In this document: piece after piece, positions 49,962 through 59,428 of the stretch
Layout of the letters: each line of letters begins with the position of its first letter
Numbering within the stretch: the stretch's first letter is position 1
Source of the DNA: an uncultured bacterium
Lineage (GTDB): Bacteria; Verrucomicrobiota; Kiritimatiellia; CAIVKH01
NCBI GenBank assembly: GCA_903906425.1
Contig: CAIVKH010000279.1
Coordinates: forward strand, 50,329-114,328
Direction: 5' to 3'
Length of the DNA stretch: 64,000 nucleotides
Notes under the pieces: model-generated
The model's input: the letters and a program-made list of their open reading frames with translations, nothing else
What the model was told of the DNA's origin: nothing
Database searches by the model: none
Position numbers and translations under genes: made by a program

Positions 49962-51107
49962 TCACCGGCAGACCGATTCGCACACGCGCTTCATTCTTTC
50001 GAGGCCTTCGAGCAGCATGACGCGGCGGCAGCCGAAATTCAGGCGCAGAAATCCGGGCGCGCCGAAGTCGTTTCCGTTCGAGAGGCCGACGCCGTGATCC
50101 TCGAAAAGTTTGTGCGGATTTTCGACGCCGAGGGGTCGCGCATCGAACCACGCCAGATAGGTTGCCTCCATCGGCGCGATTTTCAATTGAGGAAGATGAG
50201 CGGCGAAAAACTTGTAAACGAGATCGCGGCTGGCGCGCAGATAGGCGATGAGGTCGCGGCGCCACGGTTCGCCGTGGCGGTAGGCGGCGACGCAGCCGGT
50301 GAAACCGAAGGCGTTGACTTCCGTAACGATTCCGCGGCAGACGTGCTTGAACCGCGCGCGCAGTTGCGCGTCGGGAATCACCGCGTAGGCGCACGAGAGG
50401 CCGGGCAGGTTGTAGGTTTTGCTGGGCGAGAGCAGCGTGATCGTCCGCTTCGCGGCGCGTGTGCCGAGCGAGAGCGTCGGGACGAAAGGAACGTCGTCGA
50501 GAATCAGGTCGCAGTGGATTTCATCGGAGCACAAAAGCAAATCGTGCCGCTCGCAGAATTCGAGCACGCGCTCGAGTTCGTCGCGACGCCAGACGCGTCC
50601 GACGGGATTGTGCGGGCTGCACAAAATCAGAAGTTTCGTTTCGGCCGTGACGGATTTTTCCATCGCGTCGAAATCAAAATTCCAAACGTTGCCATCCAGC
50701 CGCAACGGAACCGTGATGAGTCTGCGGTCGGAAAATCCGGGTGAACTGAGGAAGGGCGGATAGACGGGCGTCGAAGTCATCACGGCGTCGCCGGAATTCC
50801 CGGCGGCGCGACAACACAAATTGATTCCCTGAACAAGGCCGGGCAGCCAGACGATCCATTCGGCGCGCGCTTCGACGCGGTGGCGCGTGAGTAAATAGTC
50901 GAGGACCGCATCGGTGACTTCGGGATACGGAACGGTGTAGCCGAAGACGCCGTGGTCGGCGCGCGATCGCAAGGCCGCGGTCACTTCCGGCGGCGCGCGA
51001 AAATCCATGTCGGCGACCCACAGTGGAAGGACATCGCGGTCGCGATATTTGTCCCATTTCAGACTGCCGGTTCCGCGGCGGTCCACGATTTCGTCGAAAT
51101 TTGTCAT
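49962..51107 (-). CDS. patB: PatB/MalY-type PLP-dependent aminotransferase (probable cystathionine beta-lyase)
   Basis: The 381-aa fold-type I PLP enzyme has the PatB layout: FDEIVDRRGTGSLKWDKYRD, LPLWVADMDFRAPPEV near the N-terminus, GLVQGINLCCRAAGNSGDAV, LLILCSPHNPVGRVW, LCSDEIHCDLI (Asp binding the pyridine N) and LLSPSKTYNLPGL with the Schiff-base Lys. The C-terminus carries FLRLNFGCRR with the carboxylate-binding Arg. PatB proteins cleave cystathionine or cysteine C-S bonds. The start at 51107 (MTNFDEIVDR) matches the family; the open frame extends to 51302 through a palindrome. No partner gene is adjacent. Confidence 0.93.
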   Translation of the reverse strand: MTNFDEIVDRRGTGSLKWDKYRDRDVLPLWVADMDFRAPPEVTAALRSRADHGVFGYTVPYPEVTDAVLDYLLTRHRVEARAEWIVWLPGLVQGINLCCRAAGNSGDAVMTSTPVYPPFLSSPGFSDRRLITVPLRLDGNVWNFDFDAMEKSVTAETKLLILCSPHNPVGRVWRRDELERVLEFCERHDLLLCSDEIHCDLILDDVPFVPTLSLGTRAAKRTITLLSPSKTYNLPGLSCAYAVIPDAQLRARFKHVCRGIVTEVNAFGFTGCVAAYRHGEPWRRDLIAYLRASRDLVYKFFAAHLPQLKIAPMEATYLAWFDARPLGVENPHKLFEDHGVGLSNGNDFGAPGFLRLNFGCRRVMLLEGLERMKRVCESVCR

Positions 51108-51292
51108 GGCGGGAAAGTACGGGAGGCTTTCGCGTGCGGCAATTCTTTGCAGCTTGCGCGTGCAGGCCGCCCTCGTCGGCTGGACGCTCAACGGCCGATC
51201 AGAATCCGGAAGGCAAGAGCTACAAGCGTGCCCCGCGACGGAGCGCGCCTGTTTTTTCCGCGACCGGAAATGCGATGGAAAATCAGCGCGAG

Positions 51293-51339
51293 TTCCAATC
51301 ATTGGAAAATTCCGCGGCGCAAACTTCCAATGATTGGAA
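51293..51339. repeat. Paired 15-bp palindromes, locus 18
   Basis: TTCCAATCATTGGAA (51293-51307) and TTCCAATGATTGGAA (51325-51339), 32 bp apart, between patB and a small exported protein gene. Confidence 0.95.
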
Positions 51340-51359
51340 GTTTGGAATGATCGCGCGGG

Positions 51360-51722
51360 CTATTTCTCTTCGCGCTTGCGATCACCGCCGTTGATTTTTT
51401 CGATGCTGTCGATGCGGTAATGTTCCTGCATGGTCCACTCGACTTTGGCGTGGTCGCCGACTTTGAAGGGGGCGAGCTTGGCGACCATTTCCTTGTCGAA
51501 GCCGCCGCCGTCCTTGGGCATTCCGCCGCGCCAGTAGGGGAAGAGAAGGAGCGTTTCTTTTTCGCCCTTGACGGTGATTTTCGGCCCGTCTTTCTTGATG
51601 ATTTCACCGGTGATGACGCCTTTGTCGCCGGCTTTGTGGTCGGCGCCTTCCTTCTCTTTGGCGAAGGAGGTGAGTGCGAGGCCGATGACGAGTGCAAGGG
51701 CTGCTGCAACGAGTTTCTTCAT
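51360..51722 (-). CDS. Small exported protein, possible OB-like domain
   Basis: The 120-aa product has a signal peptide (MKKLVAAALALVIGLALTSFA) and AGGAG about 8 nt before the ATG. The mature part is highly charged: EKEGADHKAGDKGVITGEII, KITVKGEKETLLLFPYWRGG, then VGDHAKVEWTMQEHYRIDSI, a pattern of short beta strands consistent with an OB fold. I do not recognise a named family. It lies downstream of the histidine kinase gene in the same direction, separated by 95 bp, so co-transcription is possible. Function unknown. Confidence 0.75.
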   Translation of the reverse strand: MKKLVAAALALVIGLALTSFAKEKEGADHKAGDKGVITGEIIKKDGPKITVKGEKETLLLFPYWRGGMPKDGGGFDKEMVAKLAPFKVGDHAKVEWTMQEHYRIDSIEKINGGDRKREEK

Positions 51723-51817
51723 TTCCGTTTCTCCTGTGGGCGCGAAATTGCGCGGGGAGAAAATAGCCGAAAGGATTTTTCTTGGGAATTCAGATTTTGA
51801 GGCGGGGGCGAAGAGGT

Positions 51818-53365
51818 TCAAACCGCGGGGGCGTCGAGCAGCGCGCGGACTTTGCGGATCAGGTCGAGGCCGCGGAAGGGCTTGGCCAGATAGTTGGTGC
51901 CGCCGGCTTCAATGCCGGCCTGTTCGACGGTTTCGTCGGGGTGGCCGGACATGAAAAGCACGCGGATGCCCGGGCGCTGGCGCGCGACGCGGCGCGCGAG
52001 TTCGCCGCCGTGAATGCCGGGCATGACGACGTCGGTGAGGAGAAGATCAACGACCTCGGGTTTGCGCGCGAGCAGGCCGAGGGCTTCTTCGCCGCTGCCG
52101 GCGCTGAGGATCTGGTATCCGTAGCGGGACAGGAAGGTGGCGCAGAGCTTGAGGATGGGTTCTTCGTCCTCGACCAGAAGGATGGTTTCGTTGCCGCGCA
52201 GGTCGCCGGTGTCGGCGGTTTGCGGCCGGTCTCCGTGGTTGGTCTCGCCGGCGGAGGCGCGGGGCAGCAGGATGCGGAAGGCCGTTCCGCGGCGCGGCGC
52301 GCTGGTGACGGTGATGTGGCCGTGGCTTTGCTTGATGATGCCGTAGACGGTGGCGAGGCCGAGGCCCGTGCCTTTGCCGATTTTTTTCGTGGTGAAAAAC
52401 GGTTCGAAGATGTGGGCGAGTATGTCAGCCGACATGCCGTCGCCGGTGTCGCTGACGACGAGCGAAATGTATTCACCCGGGGAGATGCCGGACGTCTCGG
52501 AATCGTCATCGCCGGAGATGACAATATTTGCGGTGGAAAAGGTGATCGTTCCGCCGTCCTGCATCGCGTCGCGGGCGTTGACGGCCAGGTTCATGATGAC
52601 CTGGTCAATCTGGGCGGGATCAACGCGTACGTTGCCCAGGTCGGCGGCCAGCGTGGTTTCGATGCGGATGTTTTCGCCGAGCAGGCGCCGGAGCAGTTTC
52701 GCCGTTTGCAGGATGGTGTCGTTGATGTTGACGATGCGCGGATGAAGTATCTGGCGGCGGCCGAAGGCCAGCAGCTGGCTGATGAGCGCGACGCCACGTT
52801 CGGAGGCCTGCCGCATCGAGTCAAACTCGGGCCCGGCAACAGCGGGAAGTTTGCTGCTCAGCAATTCGATGTTGCCAAGGATGATGGTGAGAAGATTGTT
52901 GATGTCGTGGGCGAAGCCGCCGGCGAGCTGGCCGATGGCTTCCATCTTCTGGGCCTGGCGGAACTGCAGTTCCACGCGGGCGTCGCGCGTGACATCGCGG
53001 ATGAAGATGGCGGCCTGTTCGCCAGCCATTGGCAGGAGGATGGCCTCGAACAGCCGGCCGGTGTCGCCAGCCTCGCCCTCATATTTCAGCACCGTGCGCC
53101 GGCCGGTCGTGAGACATTCCTCGACGGCGCGTTGCAACATCATGCCGGTGACACGGCCCGCCGCTTCGTCCAGGCGTTGTCCGTCGCAGGCGCTGTCCAG
53201 TTCGCCGCCGGAGGTCCCCGCGGCCGAAAGTCCGCGCGCCGCCGAGACGATCACTCCCTGGCTGTCCACGCGGAAGAAGCGGTCGGGCAGGAGCCGGAAC
53301 ACGCGGTCTAGATCATCTCTTGCCCGTTCAAACTCGGCCCGAAGCTGTTGAAGTTCCTCGCTCAT
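51818..53365 (-). CDS. Hybrid sensor histidine kinase / response regulator
   Basis: The 515-aa cytoplasmic protein has a PAS-like sensor (residues about 20-125, DRVFRLLPDRFFRVDSQGVI), a HisKA domain with His153 in LAGGFAHDINNLLTII, and a HATPase domain (N-box VDPAQIDQVIMNLAVNARDA, G1 SDTGDGMS, GKGTGLGLATVYGI). A C-terminal receiver domain carries the acidic pocket VEDEEP, the phospho-acceptor Asp in LLLTDVVMPG and Lys in LAKPF. No transmembrane segment is seen, so it senses a cytoplasmic or PAS-bound signal. ATG 53365 lies 6 nt after GGGG; ATG 53371 is the alternative. No separate output regulator is adjacent. Confidence 0.93.
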   Translation of the reverse strand: MSEELQQLRAEFERARDDLDRVFRLLPDRFFRVDSQGVIVSAARGLSAAGTSGGELDSACDGQRLDEAAGRVTGMMLQRAVEECLTTGRRTVLKYEGEAGDTGRLFEAILLPMAGEQAAIFIRDVTRDARVELQFRQAQKMEAIGQLAGGFAHDINNLLTIILGNIELLSSKLPAVAGPEFDSMRQASERGVALISQLLAFGRRQILHPRIVNINDTILQTAKLLRRLLGENIRIETTLAADLGNVRVDPAQIDQVIMNLAVNARDAMQDGGTITFSTANIVISGDDDSETSGISPGEYISLVVSDTGDGMSADILAHIFEPFFTTKKIGKGTGLGLATVYGIIKQSHGHITVTSAPRRGTAFRILLPRASAGETNHGDRPQTADTGDLRGNETILLVEDEEPILKLCATFLSRYGYQILSAGSGEEALGLLARKPEVVDLLLTDVVMPGIHGGELARRVARQRPGIRVLFMSGHPDETVEQAGIEAGGTNYLAKPFRGLDLIRKVRALLDAPAV

Positions 53366-53393
53366 TTTCATCCCCTGCGGCCGCGTACGGACT

Positions 53394-53440
53394 TTCCAAT
53401 GATTGGAAAAGACCGCGGCACCAGTTTCCAATCATTGGAA
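53394..53440. repeat. Paired 15-bp palindromes, locus 19
   Basis: TTCCAATGATTGGAA (53394-53408) and TTCCAATCATTGGAA (53426-53440), 32 bp apart, in the divergent region upstream of the histidine kinase and the Calx-beta gene. Confidence 0.95.
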
Positions 53441-53598
53441 ATTACGATCCGCTTTCCATGAATCCGCCACGCCGTGCCCGGCAAACTGAAAATCAATTAA
53501 AGTTCCTGAGGTTGAGTTTAGGACGCCGCGTGATTGTGTAAAGATGATTCCACGATGCGAGAAAGACGATTAACAAACTCGCTTTTCTGGCATTTATT

Positions 53599-56500
53599 AT
53601 GCTACTTCTAATCGGTTTGACCCGGAGGCCGTACCCCTTGTGCCGGACAGTTAAAAGAGTTTGCCTGACATGGCTGCTGGTTGCCTGCGCGATGCGCGCG
53701 CACGCCGCCCAGGTCTATACCGAGACGTTTGCCACCAACCTTTCGGGGTGGATCGGCTCAACGGTGAATAGCGGGGACGGTTCGGTGTGGATTTACACCA
53801 ATGGCCAGGCAAAACTGAAATTCATCGCGCAAGATCCCTTTGGAGGCGGCTACTCGGATCAAGGCATTCTTTTCGCGACCAACACCAGCTCAAGCGGCAG
53901 ATTCACGGGCAACTGGACCACATCGGGCGTCAATACCATCGGGTTTGATCTGATCTCGGATACCGTTGATGCCGATGCCGTGGAGGTCAGGCTTTCGAGC
54001 GGAAACAACTATTTTTACAAGACGCTGGTGCCTCCCCCTCCCGGCGTCTTGGAATCATATCTGATCGCCGCCGACGGATTGGCATCCGGCGGCTGGATCG
54101 GTATCCCGACCAATTCTGAAGCAGCCTTCGCGACCATGAAGACCAATGTTCAAAGCATCAAGCTCGCGATCTCCCGGAGCGGAATCATTGCCCAGACCAA
54201 CCGGCTGGATAACATTTTTCTTTCGCAGCTTTACCGGTGGGACGGAGGTCCGGCCGGAACGGGCGCCGTCTGGCTGGCTTCAAGCAACTGGTTCCCCGAT
54301 GGCATCCCGGGCACGAACTGCCGCGTTGCCTTCGGCAGCACCGGTTCGGCCGCAGTCATCGGCATTGATTCGTCGCAGGCCACCGGCGGAGTGCTGCAGG
54401 TCGGCCAGCTTTTCTGCACCGTATCGAACCGTATATTCGAAAATTCCGCGACGACCAATGATTCAAAACTGCAGTTCGCCGGCTACAATGGCATTTTCGT
54501 GAGCGCCGACACGAACACCGTAACATTTCGTAACGGCTCATCGCGCAGGCTCGAACTGGTTGGCGGCAGGTATCACGGCGAATTCAGCGTCAATGCAGGC
54601 GGTTCGATCATCGTCAGCAACTGTCTGATTTCCGAATCGACGAATGTCGCATGCCGGCTCGACAAGACCGGCGCGGGCTATCTGTATCTGGGTGTCTCCA
54701 ACAAATACAGCGGGGGCACCTTGGTCAATGGCGGCACTCTTCGAATTGACAATACCAACGCGCTGGGCTCTGGCGGATTCACCGCCGGCGGCGGGCTGCT
54801 CGATCTCAACGGCTATTCGATCACAGTACCCTGGCTGGCCGGGTCAACCGGTATCATCAGCGATGCCAGCGCGGGCGCAGCTACAACAACGGTGACTGTC
54901 GTTCAAAACACGAACATCACATTTGCAGCCGCGCTCTCAAATGGCGCGTCCAAAATTATTGCCCTGACAAAGAACGGAACCGGAACGCTCTGGATTGCCG
55001 GCACGAATTTCAACACAGGCGTCACTCTGGTGAATACAGGCCGACTCTTTCTGGTTCCCAATGGCCCGATCACGACGAATGATGCGCCAATTGCCGAACT
55101 TGGCAACGGCCCCGTCATCGTTTCGACTGGCGCCACATTCGGCGGCGTGGGTCGAGTGCGTGGCACGCTTTTCAATGGAGGCACGGTGACGCCCGGCGAT
55201 CCCACGGGCGTCCTCGTCTGCGCCGCCGGCTATGTCCAGCAGACCAACGCAACCCTTTCGTTCACTATTGGCGGAACCAATCCTGCCCAGAACAACCTCC
55301 AACTCGTATATGTCACCTCTACGAACCTCATCATCTACGTCACCACGAACATTGATGTCGGCGTCACCAATGTGACCACCAATGTGACCACCAACGTTTA
55401 TACGTCATCATCCGCCGACAGTTCTCTCCATAATCGCATGACGATCCAACAATCGGCGGCGCTTGCAGGCATTATTCGCGTTTCATTGACCAACGGCTAC
55501 ACGCCGTCGAATGGCGCGGTGTTTCAGGTCATTTCTTGCGGCACGATTTCAGGCTCATTCTCCACGAACAGTTTCTTGACCAACAACCTGCCTTCGCCTG
55601 GAACAGGCAAGGAATGGGGCATCCTGTATTCCGCTGGAGGTGTCGCTTTGTCTGTCGTATCAAGCGGCCCGCCGTCGGTTTTCGTATCCGATGCGAGCGT
55701 CATTGAGGGAAACGGCGGCACAACCAATCTTATTTTTTCCATTTCCCTCTCGAAGCCCCCGACCTCTGCCGTCACCATTGTCTATGCCACAAGCAACGGC
55801 ACGGCGTCGGCCGGAAGCGATTACATTGCCACCAACGGAACCCTCATCATCCCCGCCGGCTCCGTCACAGGAGGTGTCACAGTTGTCGTCAACGGTGACA
55901 CGGCTTTCGAAAACAACGAGACGCTGCAACTGAATATCTTGAGCCTCTCCAATGCAGCGCTGGGTCGAGGATCGGGTATTGGAACCATCCTGGATGATGA
56001 CACCGTTCCCAGCGCCGCCATTGGCGATGTTACGCAGAACGAAGGCGGAGGCCTGTTCATGTTTCCCGTCGTGCTTTCGGCAGTCGCAGGCGCGGACATC
56101 AGCGTGGATTTTACATCGTCGAACGGCACGGCCGTCGCCGGGACTGACTACATCGCCACAAATGGCACGCTGGTCATCCCGGCGGGCACGGCCACCGGAT
56201 TTGTCTCCGTGGCCGTGATTGACAACTCAATGTATGAGGCGGACAAGACCTTCCAAGTCATCATTCAGAATCCCGTCAATGTCACGATCACGGACGCAAC
56301 AGCCATCGGCACGATCCTCAACGATGACGCCTTGCCATTGGTTTCAATCGGCGACGTTCTCATGTTTGAAGGCAACAGCAGCACGAGAAAATTCATCTTC
56401 CCCGTAACATTGACCGACGCCTCCAGCCTGCCTGCGTCTGTGACATTCTCCACGCTGAATGACACGGCCATCGCCGGCACGGACTATATGGCGACCAACG

Positions 56501-57081
56501 GCACGGTCACCATACCTGCCGGCGCCACCTCCACCTCCATTGTCGTCATCATCTACGGCAATACCGTGCGCGAACCCGACCGGGACTTCTTCGTCCTGTT
56601 GTCCAATCCCTCCAATGCCACCATTGAGACAGGCATCGGCACCGGCGTGATCCGTGATGATGACTTTTCGTCATCCAACTACTACGCCTACTCGCTCCAG
56701 ATCCCCTCTCCCGCGGATCGAAGTTACAACGCAGACCCCGATGGCGACGGCTATCCCAACCTCCTCGAGTATGTCACCGGCTCGAACCCGACCAATTTCG
56801 ACGACGGTTCCGCCATGTCCGCCATCTGGACCAACGGCACGCTCGCGATGTGCTTCCAGCGCGCCACCAACAGCATTGATGCGACGCTCTATATCGAAGA
56901 CTCCACCAGTCCCGACGCCGCCCTCGCCGCGTGGTCCTGCATTGCATCCAACACTCTTGGCGTCTGGCGCGGCAGCGCCGTGGTCATCGAAACGGGAACC
57001 TCCTCCCCCCGCAACGTCGTCGTACAAGACCCGGTTCAGGCCACCAATCGCTTCATGCGCCTGCGCGTCACAAAACCATGA
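53599..57081 (+). CDS. Large surface protein with PATR-type repeats and three Calx-beta domains
   Basis: The 1160-aa exported protein has a signal peptide (VKRVCLTWLLVACAMRAHAA). An N-terminal beta-sandwich region of about 200 residues is followed by autotransporter-passenger-like repeats (LDKTGAGYLYLGVSNKYSGG TLVNGGTLRI type). Three Calx-beta domains follow at about residues 690-1010, each with a GTDYIATNGTLVIPAGTATG-like segment and ending in a DDD/NDD triad (ILDDD, ILNDD, IRDDD) that binds Ca2+ in this family. Near the C-terminus DPDGDGYPNLLEYVTGSNPT is a thrombospondin type 3-like Ca2+ motif. There is no outer-membrane barrel. It is Asn/Thr-rich and probably cell-surface or secreted. The start is uncertain; no clear ribosome-binding site is seen. 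Confidence 0.85.
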   Translation: MLLLIGLTRRPYPLCRTVKRVCLTWLLVACAMRAHAAQVYTETFATNLSGWIGSTVNSGDGSVWIYTNGQAKLKFIAQDPFGGGYSDQGILFATNTSSSGRFTGNWTTSGVNTIGFDLISDTVDADAVEVRLSSGNNYFYKTLVPPPPGVLESYLIAADGLASGGWIGIPTNSEAAFATMKTNVQSIKLAISRSGIIAQTNRLDNIFLSQLYRWDGGPAGTGAVWLASSNWFPDGIPGTNCRVAFGSTGSAAVIGIDSSQATGGVLQVGQLFCTVSNRIFENSATTNDSKLQFAGYNGIFVSADTNTVTFRNGSSRRLELVGGRYHGEFSVNAGGSIIVSNCLISESTNVACRLDKTGAGYLYLGVSNKYSGGTLVNGGTLRIDNTNALGSGGFTAGGGLLDLNGYSITVPWLAGSTGIISDASAGAATTTVTVVQNTNITFAAALSNGASKIIALTKNGTGTLWIAGTNFNTGVTLVNTGRLFLVPNGPITTNDAPIAELGNGPVIVSTGATFGGVGRVRGTLFNGGTVTPGDPTGVLVCAAGYVQQTNATLSFTIGGTNPAQNNLQLVYVTSTNLIIYVTTNIDVGVTNVTTNVTTNVYTSSSADSSLHNRMTIQQSAALAGIIRVSLTNGYTPSNGAVFQVISCGTISGSFSTNSFLTNNLPSPGTGKEWGILYSAGGVALSVVSSGPPSVFVSDASVIEGNGGTTNLIFSISLSKPPTSAVTIVYATSNGTASAGSDYIATNGTLIIPAGSVTGGVTVVVNGDTAFENNETLQLNILSLSNAALGRGSGIGTILDDDTVPSAAIGDVTQNEGGGLFMFPVVLSAVAGADISVDFTSSNGTAVAGTDYIATNGTLVIPAGTATGFVSVAVIDNSMYEADKTFQVIIQNPVNVTITDATAIGTILNDDALPLVSIGDVLMFEGNSSTRKFIFPVTLTDASSLPASVTFSTLNDTAIAGTDYMATNGTVTIPAGATSTSIVVIIYGNTVREPDRDFFVLLSNPSNATIETGIGTGVIRDDDFSSSNYYAYSLQIPSPADRSYNADPDGDGYPNLLEYVTGSNPTNFDDGSAMSAIWTNGTLAMCFQRATNSIDATLYIEDSTSPDAALAAWSCIASNTLGVWRGSAVVIETGTSSPRNVVVQDPVQATNRFMRLRVTKP

Positions 57082-57102
57082 ACTTGGCGCCGCGCGCACT
57101 GT

Positions 57103-57149
57103 TTCCAACAATTGGAAAAGACCGCGCCCTCAATTTCCAATCATTGGAA
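57103..57149. repeat. Paired palindromes, locus 20 (first copy with altered centre)
   Basis: TTCCAACAATTGGAA (57103-57117) and TTCCAATCATTGGAA (57135-57149), 32 bp apart, between the convergent 3' ends of the Calx-beta gene and gltX. Confidence 0.93.
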
Positions 57150-57178
57150 GTTCACTTGCCAGGTCGGGCCGGATCGGA

Positions 57179-58453
57179 TCAGAGGGCCCGGCCGATGCGC
57201 GACAGCGATCGCTCGCGACCGAGAATCGCAAGACTCTGCGCCAGATCGGGGCCGCCAGCCACGCCGGTCACCGCGACGCGCACCGGCTGTTTCACATCAA
57301 CATGTTTCAGCCCGCGCGAATCAGCAACGGAACAAAGCGCAGCCTCGATGGACGGCGCATCGAACGTTGCCAGCGCCGCCAGCGCGTCCCGCGCGGCCAC
57401 CGCGAGATCCTTTGCGGCCTGCGCGCCGAGGACCTTTTCCTTCGCGACGGCATCGACCGGAAAATCCTCGGAGAAGAAATAGATCGCTGACGGAATCTCT
57501 TTCCAGTTCCGCACGCGCGGTTTCATCAGCGGGATGACTTTCGCAAGCATCTCGGCGTCGGCCTGCGGGAAGATTTCGCGGAATTTCTGTACCCACGTCG
57601 CGTCAGGCGCCTGCTGCAGATACCAGACATTCATCTTCTGGAATTTCTTCAGGTCGAACTGGCCCGCCTTCGACTGCACGCGATCCAGAGTGAAAAGCTG
57701 CACCATCTCGTCGCGCGTCATCATCTCGCGATCCCCACCCGGCGACCAGCCGATCAGCGTGAGATAGTTGAACAGCGCTGCGGCCTCGTAGCCCTGCTCG
57801 CGAAAATCGCCGACGAACGCCGCGCCATCGCGTTTCGAATACGGCTTGCCCTGCGCATTGACGATCATCGGCAGATGCGCGTATTGCGGAATCGCCGCGC
57901 CGATCGCGCGAAAGAGTGCGATGTGCCGGAACGTGTTTTCAACGTGATCGTCCCCGCGGATCACATGCGTGACACTCATCGTGACATCGTCAATGACATT
58001 GCCGAGATGGAAGACCGGATTACCATCGGAGCGGACGATCACGAAGTCCTGCATGTCCTTCGCTTCTTTTCTCATCGTGCCTTTGATCAGATCGGTGAAT
58101 TCCATGTTCTCGCCGGGCATCTTGAAAAGCACCGCCTCTTTGCCGGTGCCGCCTTTGTCGAACTTGTAGGCGAGCCCGCGGCGCAGCAGATCCTCCGCCG
58201 CGGCGAGATGCTTTTCCTTCTGCGTGGTCTGGTAAAGCGCCGGCTCGTCGAAATTCAGGCCGAGCCATTCCATCGAATCGAGCACGGTCTTCACGGCCTC
58301 CGGCGTCGAGCGCTCGCGGTCGGTGTCCTCGACGCGCAGCAGGAACTGCCCGCCGTGGTGCCGCGCGAAAAGCCAGTTATAAATCGCGGCGCGAATATTT
58401 CCGATATGCACCTGCCCCGTCGGGCTGGGCGCGAAACGTGTACGTACTGTCAT
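57179..58453 (-). CDS. gltX: Glutamyl-tRNA synthetase
   Basis: The 424-aa class I synthetase charges tRNA-Glu. The HIGH-type motif is RFAPSPTGQVHIGNIRAAIY and the KMSKS-type motif is GKPYSKRDGAAFVGDF; other conserved parts are FLLRVEDTDRERSTPEAV and HVIRGDDHVENTFRHIALFR. At 424 aa it is shorter than most GluRS (465-490): the anticodon-binding C-terminal region appears compact, but the end (LAQSLAILGRERSLSRIGRA) looks complete. It may be discriminating or non-discriminating; this cannot be decided here. The start at 58453 is the normal family start. Confidence 0.95.
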   Translation of the reverse strand: MTVRTRFAPSPTGQVHIGNIRAAIYNWLFARHHGGQFLLRVEDTDRERSTPEAVKTVLDSMEWLGLNFDEPALYQTTQKEKHLAAAEDLLRRGLAYKFDKGGTGKEAVLFKMPGENMEFTDLIKGTMRKEAKDMQDFVIVRSDGNPVFHLGNVIDDVTMSVTHVIRGDDHVENTFRHIALFRAIGAAIPQYAHLPMIVNAQGKPYSKRDGAAFVGDFREQGYEAAALFNYLTLIGWSPGGDREMMTRDEMVQLFTLDRVQSKAGQFDLKKFQKMNVWYLQQAPDATWVQKFREIFPQADAEMLAKVIPLMKPRVRNWKEIPSAIYFFSEDFPVDAVAKEKVLGAQAAKDLAVAARDALAALATFDAPSIEAALCSVADSRGLKHVDVKQPVRVAVTGVAGGPDLAQSLAILGRERSLSRIGRAL

Positions 58454-58506
58454 GATGAACTTTCCCCGTCAAAATCGGCGCCTCACATACACCAAGGCCG
58501 CGAAAA

Positions 58507-58553
58507 TTCCAATGATTGGAAAAATCCGCGGACGGCATTTCCAATGATTGGAA
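58507..58553. repeat. Paired 15-bp palindromes, locus 21
   Basis: TTCCAATGATTGGAA at 58507-58521 and 58539-58553, 32 bp apart, upstream of gltX. The stretch 58554-58714 holds no gene. Confidence 0.95.
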
Positions 58554-58714
58554 ATGCGGAGTACTTTGCATCGCATAGTTTGTGCGGGGGCGCAAGGAGA
58601 AATGCCCGGTCGGCAAAGGCGCCCGGTCTTCCCGCCCGGCACGTCCGGACCGAACCGCCCGGGCGGCGTCCGGCTCCACAAAGAGCGCTGCAAGCACGCG
58701 TAGCAGTTTGAACG

Positions 58715-59428
58715 TTAGCGGGCTGTTGATGGATTCCAGCTGTCAGTTTGCGTGACGGGGGCAAAGATGGTCGCGAAGTCACGCGTCTCGGCGTGGCCGT
58801 CCACGAAGGTGTAGTTCGATTTCTGGAGATGGCGCGTGGACGCAACGTCCGAAGTATCCTGCGCGGAGGCCCAGAAATTCGGCATGATGTGGTCCGTTGC
58901 GCTGGCATTCTCCGCGAAGGCAATCGTCGCGGACGGATGAGGAACATCGTGGTGGTGGTGCCATGTCGAGGGCTTGCCGGCATAGTCGTCGTCGGGGCCG
59001 AGTTCGAAATATACGTTGAGTCCATAGCTCCACGCTGCGCTGCGCTCGTCGGCCGTGCAGTGGTAGGCCCCGCGAAGAAGCTCCTGCCATTTCGTTGCGT
59101 TTGCCCCGATGTAGGTCGCGATGGAACGTTCCCACGGCAACTCGCCATTCGCAAAGGCGGAGTGCTGGCTGCGTGGAAATGTGTCGTCGTGATCGTCGGC
59201 AAAGAGGCCGACGGCCATTCCGATTTGTTGCATCTGTTTCAGACAGCGGGCAGAGCTGGCGGCGGCTCGTGCATGTCCCAAGGATGGCACCAGCAACGCC
59301 GCCAGCAGGCCGATGATCGCAAGCACGACGAGCAACTCGACCAGGGTGAAGGCCCCGCGCGGCACGCGATCGGGGTGGGCAGACTTATGCCTGAAGTGTC
59401 GGCGAGTCATCGAAACGCGCGTCTTCAT
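58715..59428 (-). CDS. Prepilin-type N-terminal methylation domain protein (H-X9-DG family pseudopilin)
   Basis: The 237-aa protein has a type IV prepilin-like leader and methylation site: RGAFTLVELLVVLAIIGLLA with cleavage before Phe after Gly. A hydrophobic helix follows, then a soluble domain with SARCLKQMQQIGMAVGLFAD and a C-terminal NYTFVDGHAE that belongs to the H-X9-DG motif common in PVC bacteria. These proteins are numerous in Verrucomicrobiota and Planctomycetota and are probably secretion-system pseudopilins. It is coupled to the upstream gene by a 4-bp overlap (ATGA). Confidence 0.92.
   Translation of the reverse strand: MKTRVSMTRRHFRHKSAHPDRVPRGAFTLVELLVVLAIIGLLAALLVPSLGHARAAASSARCLKQMQQIGMAVGLFADDHDDTFPRSQHSAFANGELPWERSIATYIGANATKWQELLRGAYHCTADERSAAWSYGLNVYFELGPDDDYAGKPSTWHHHHDVPHPSATIAFAENASATDHIMPNFWASAQDTSDVASTRHLQKSNYTFVDGHAETRDFATIFAPVTQTDSWNPSTAR

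Noticed and set aside
51782..53311. A 509-codon plus-strand frame opposite the histidine kinase
   Set aside because: No motif; the minus-strand kinase shows all catalytic boxes.
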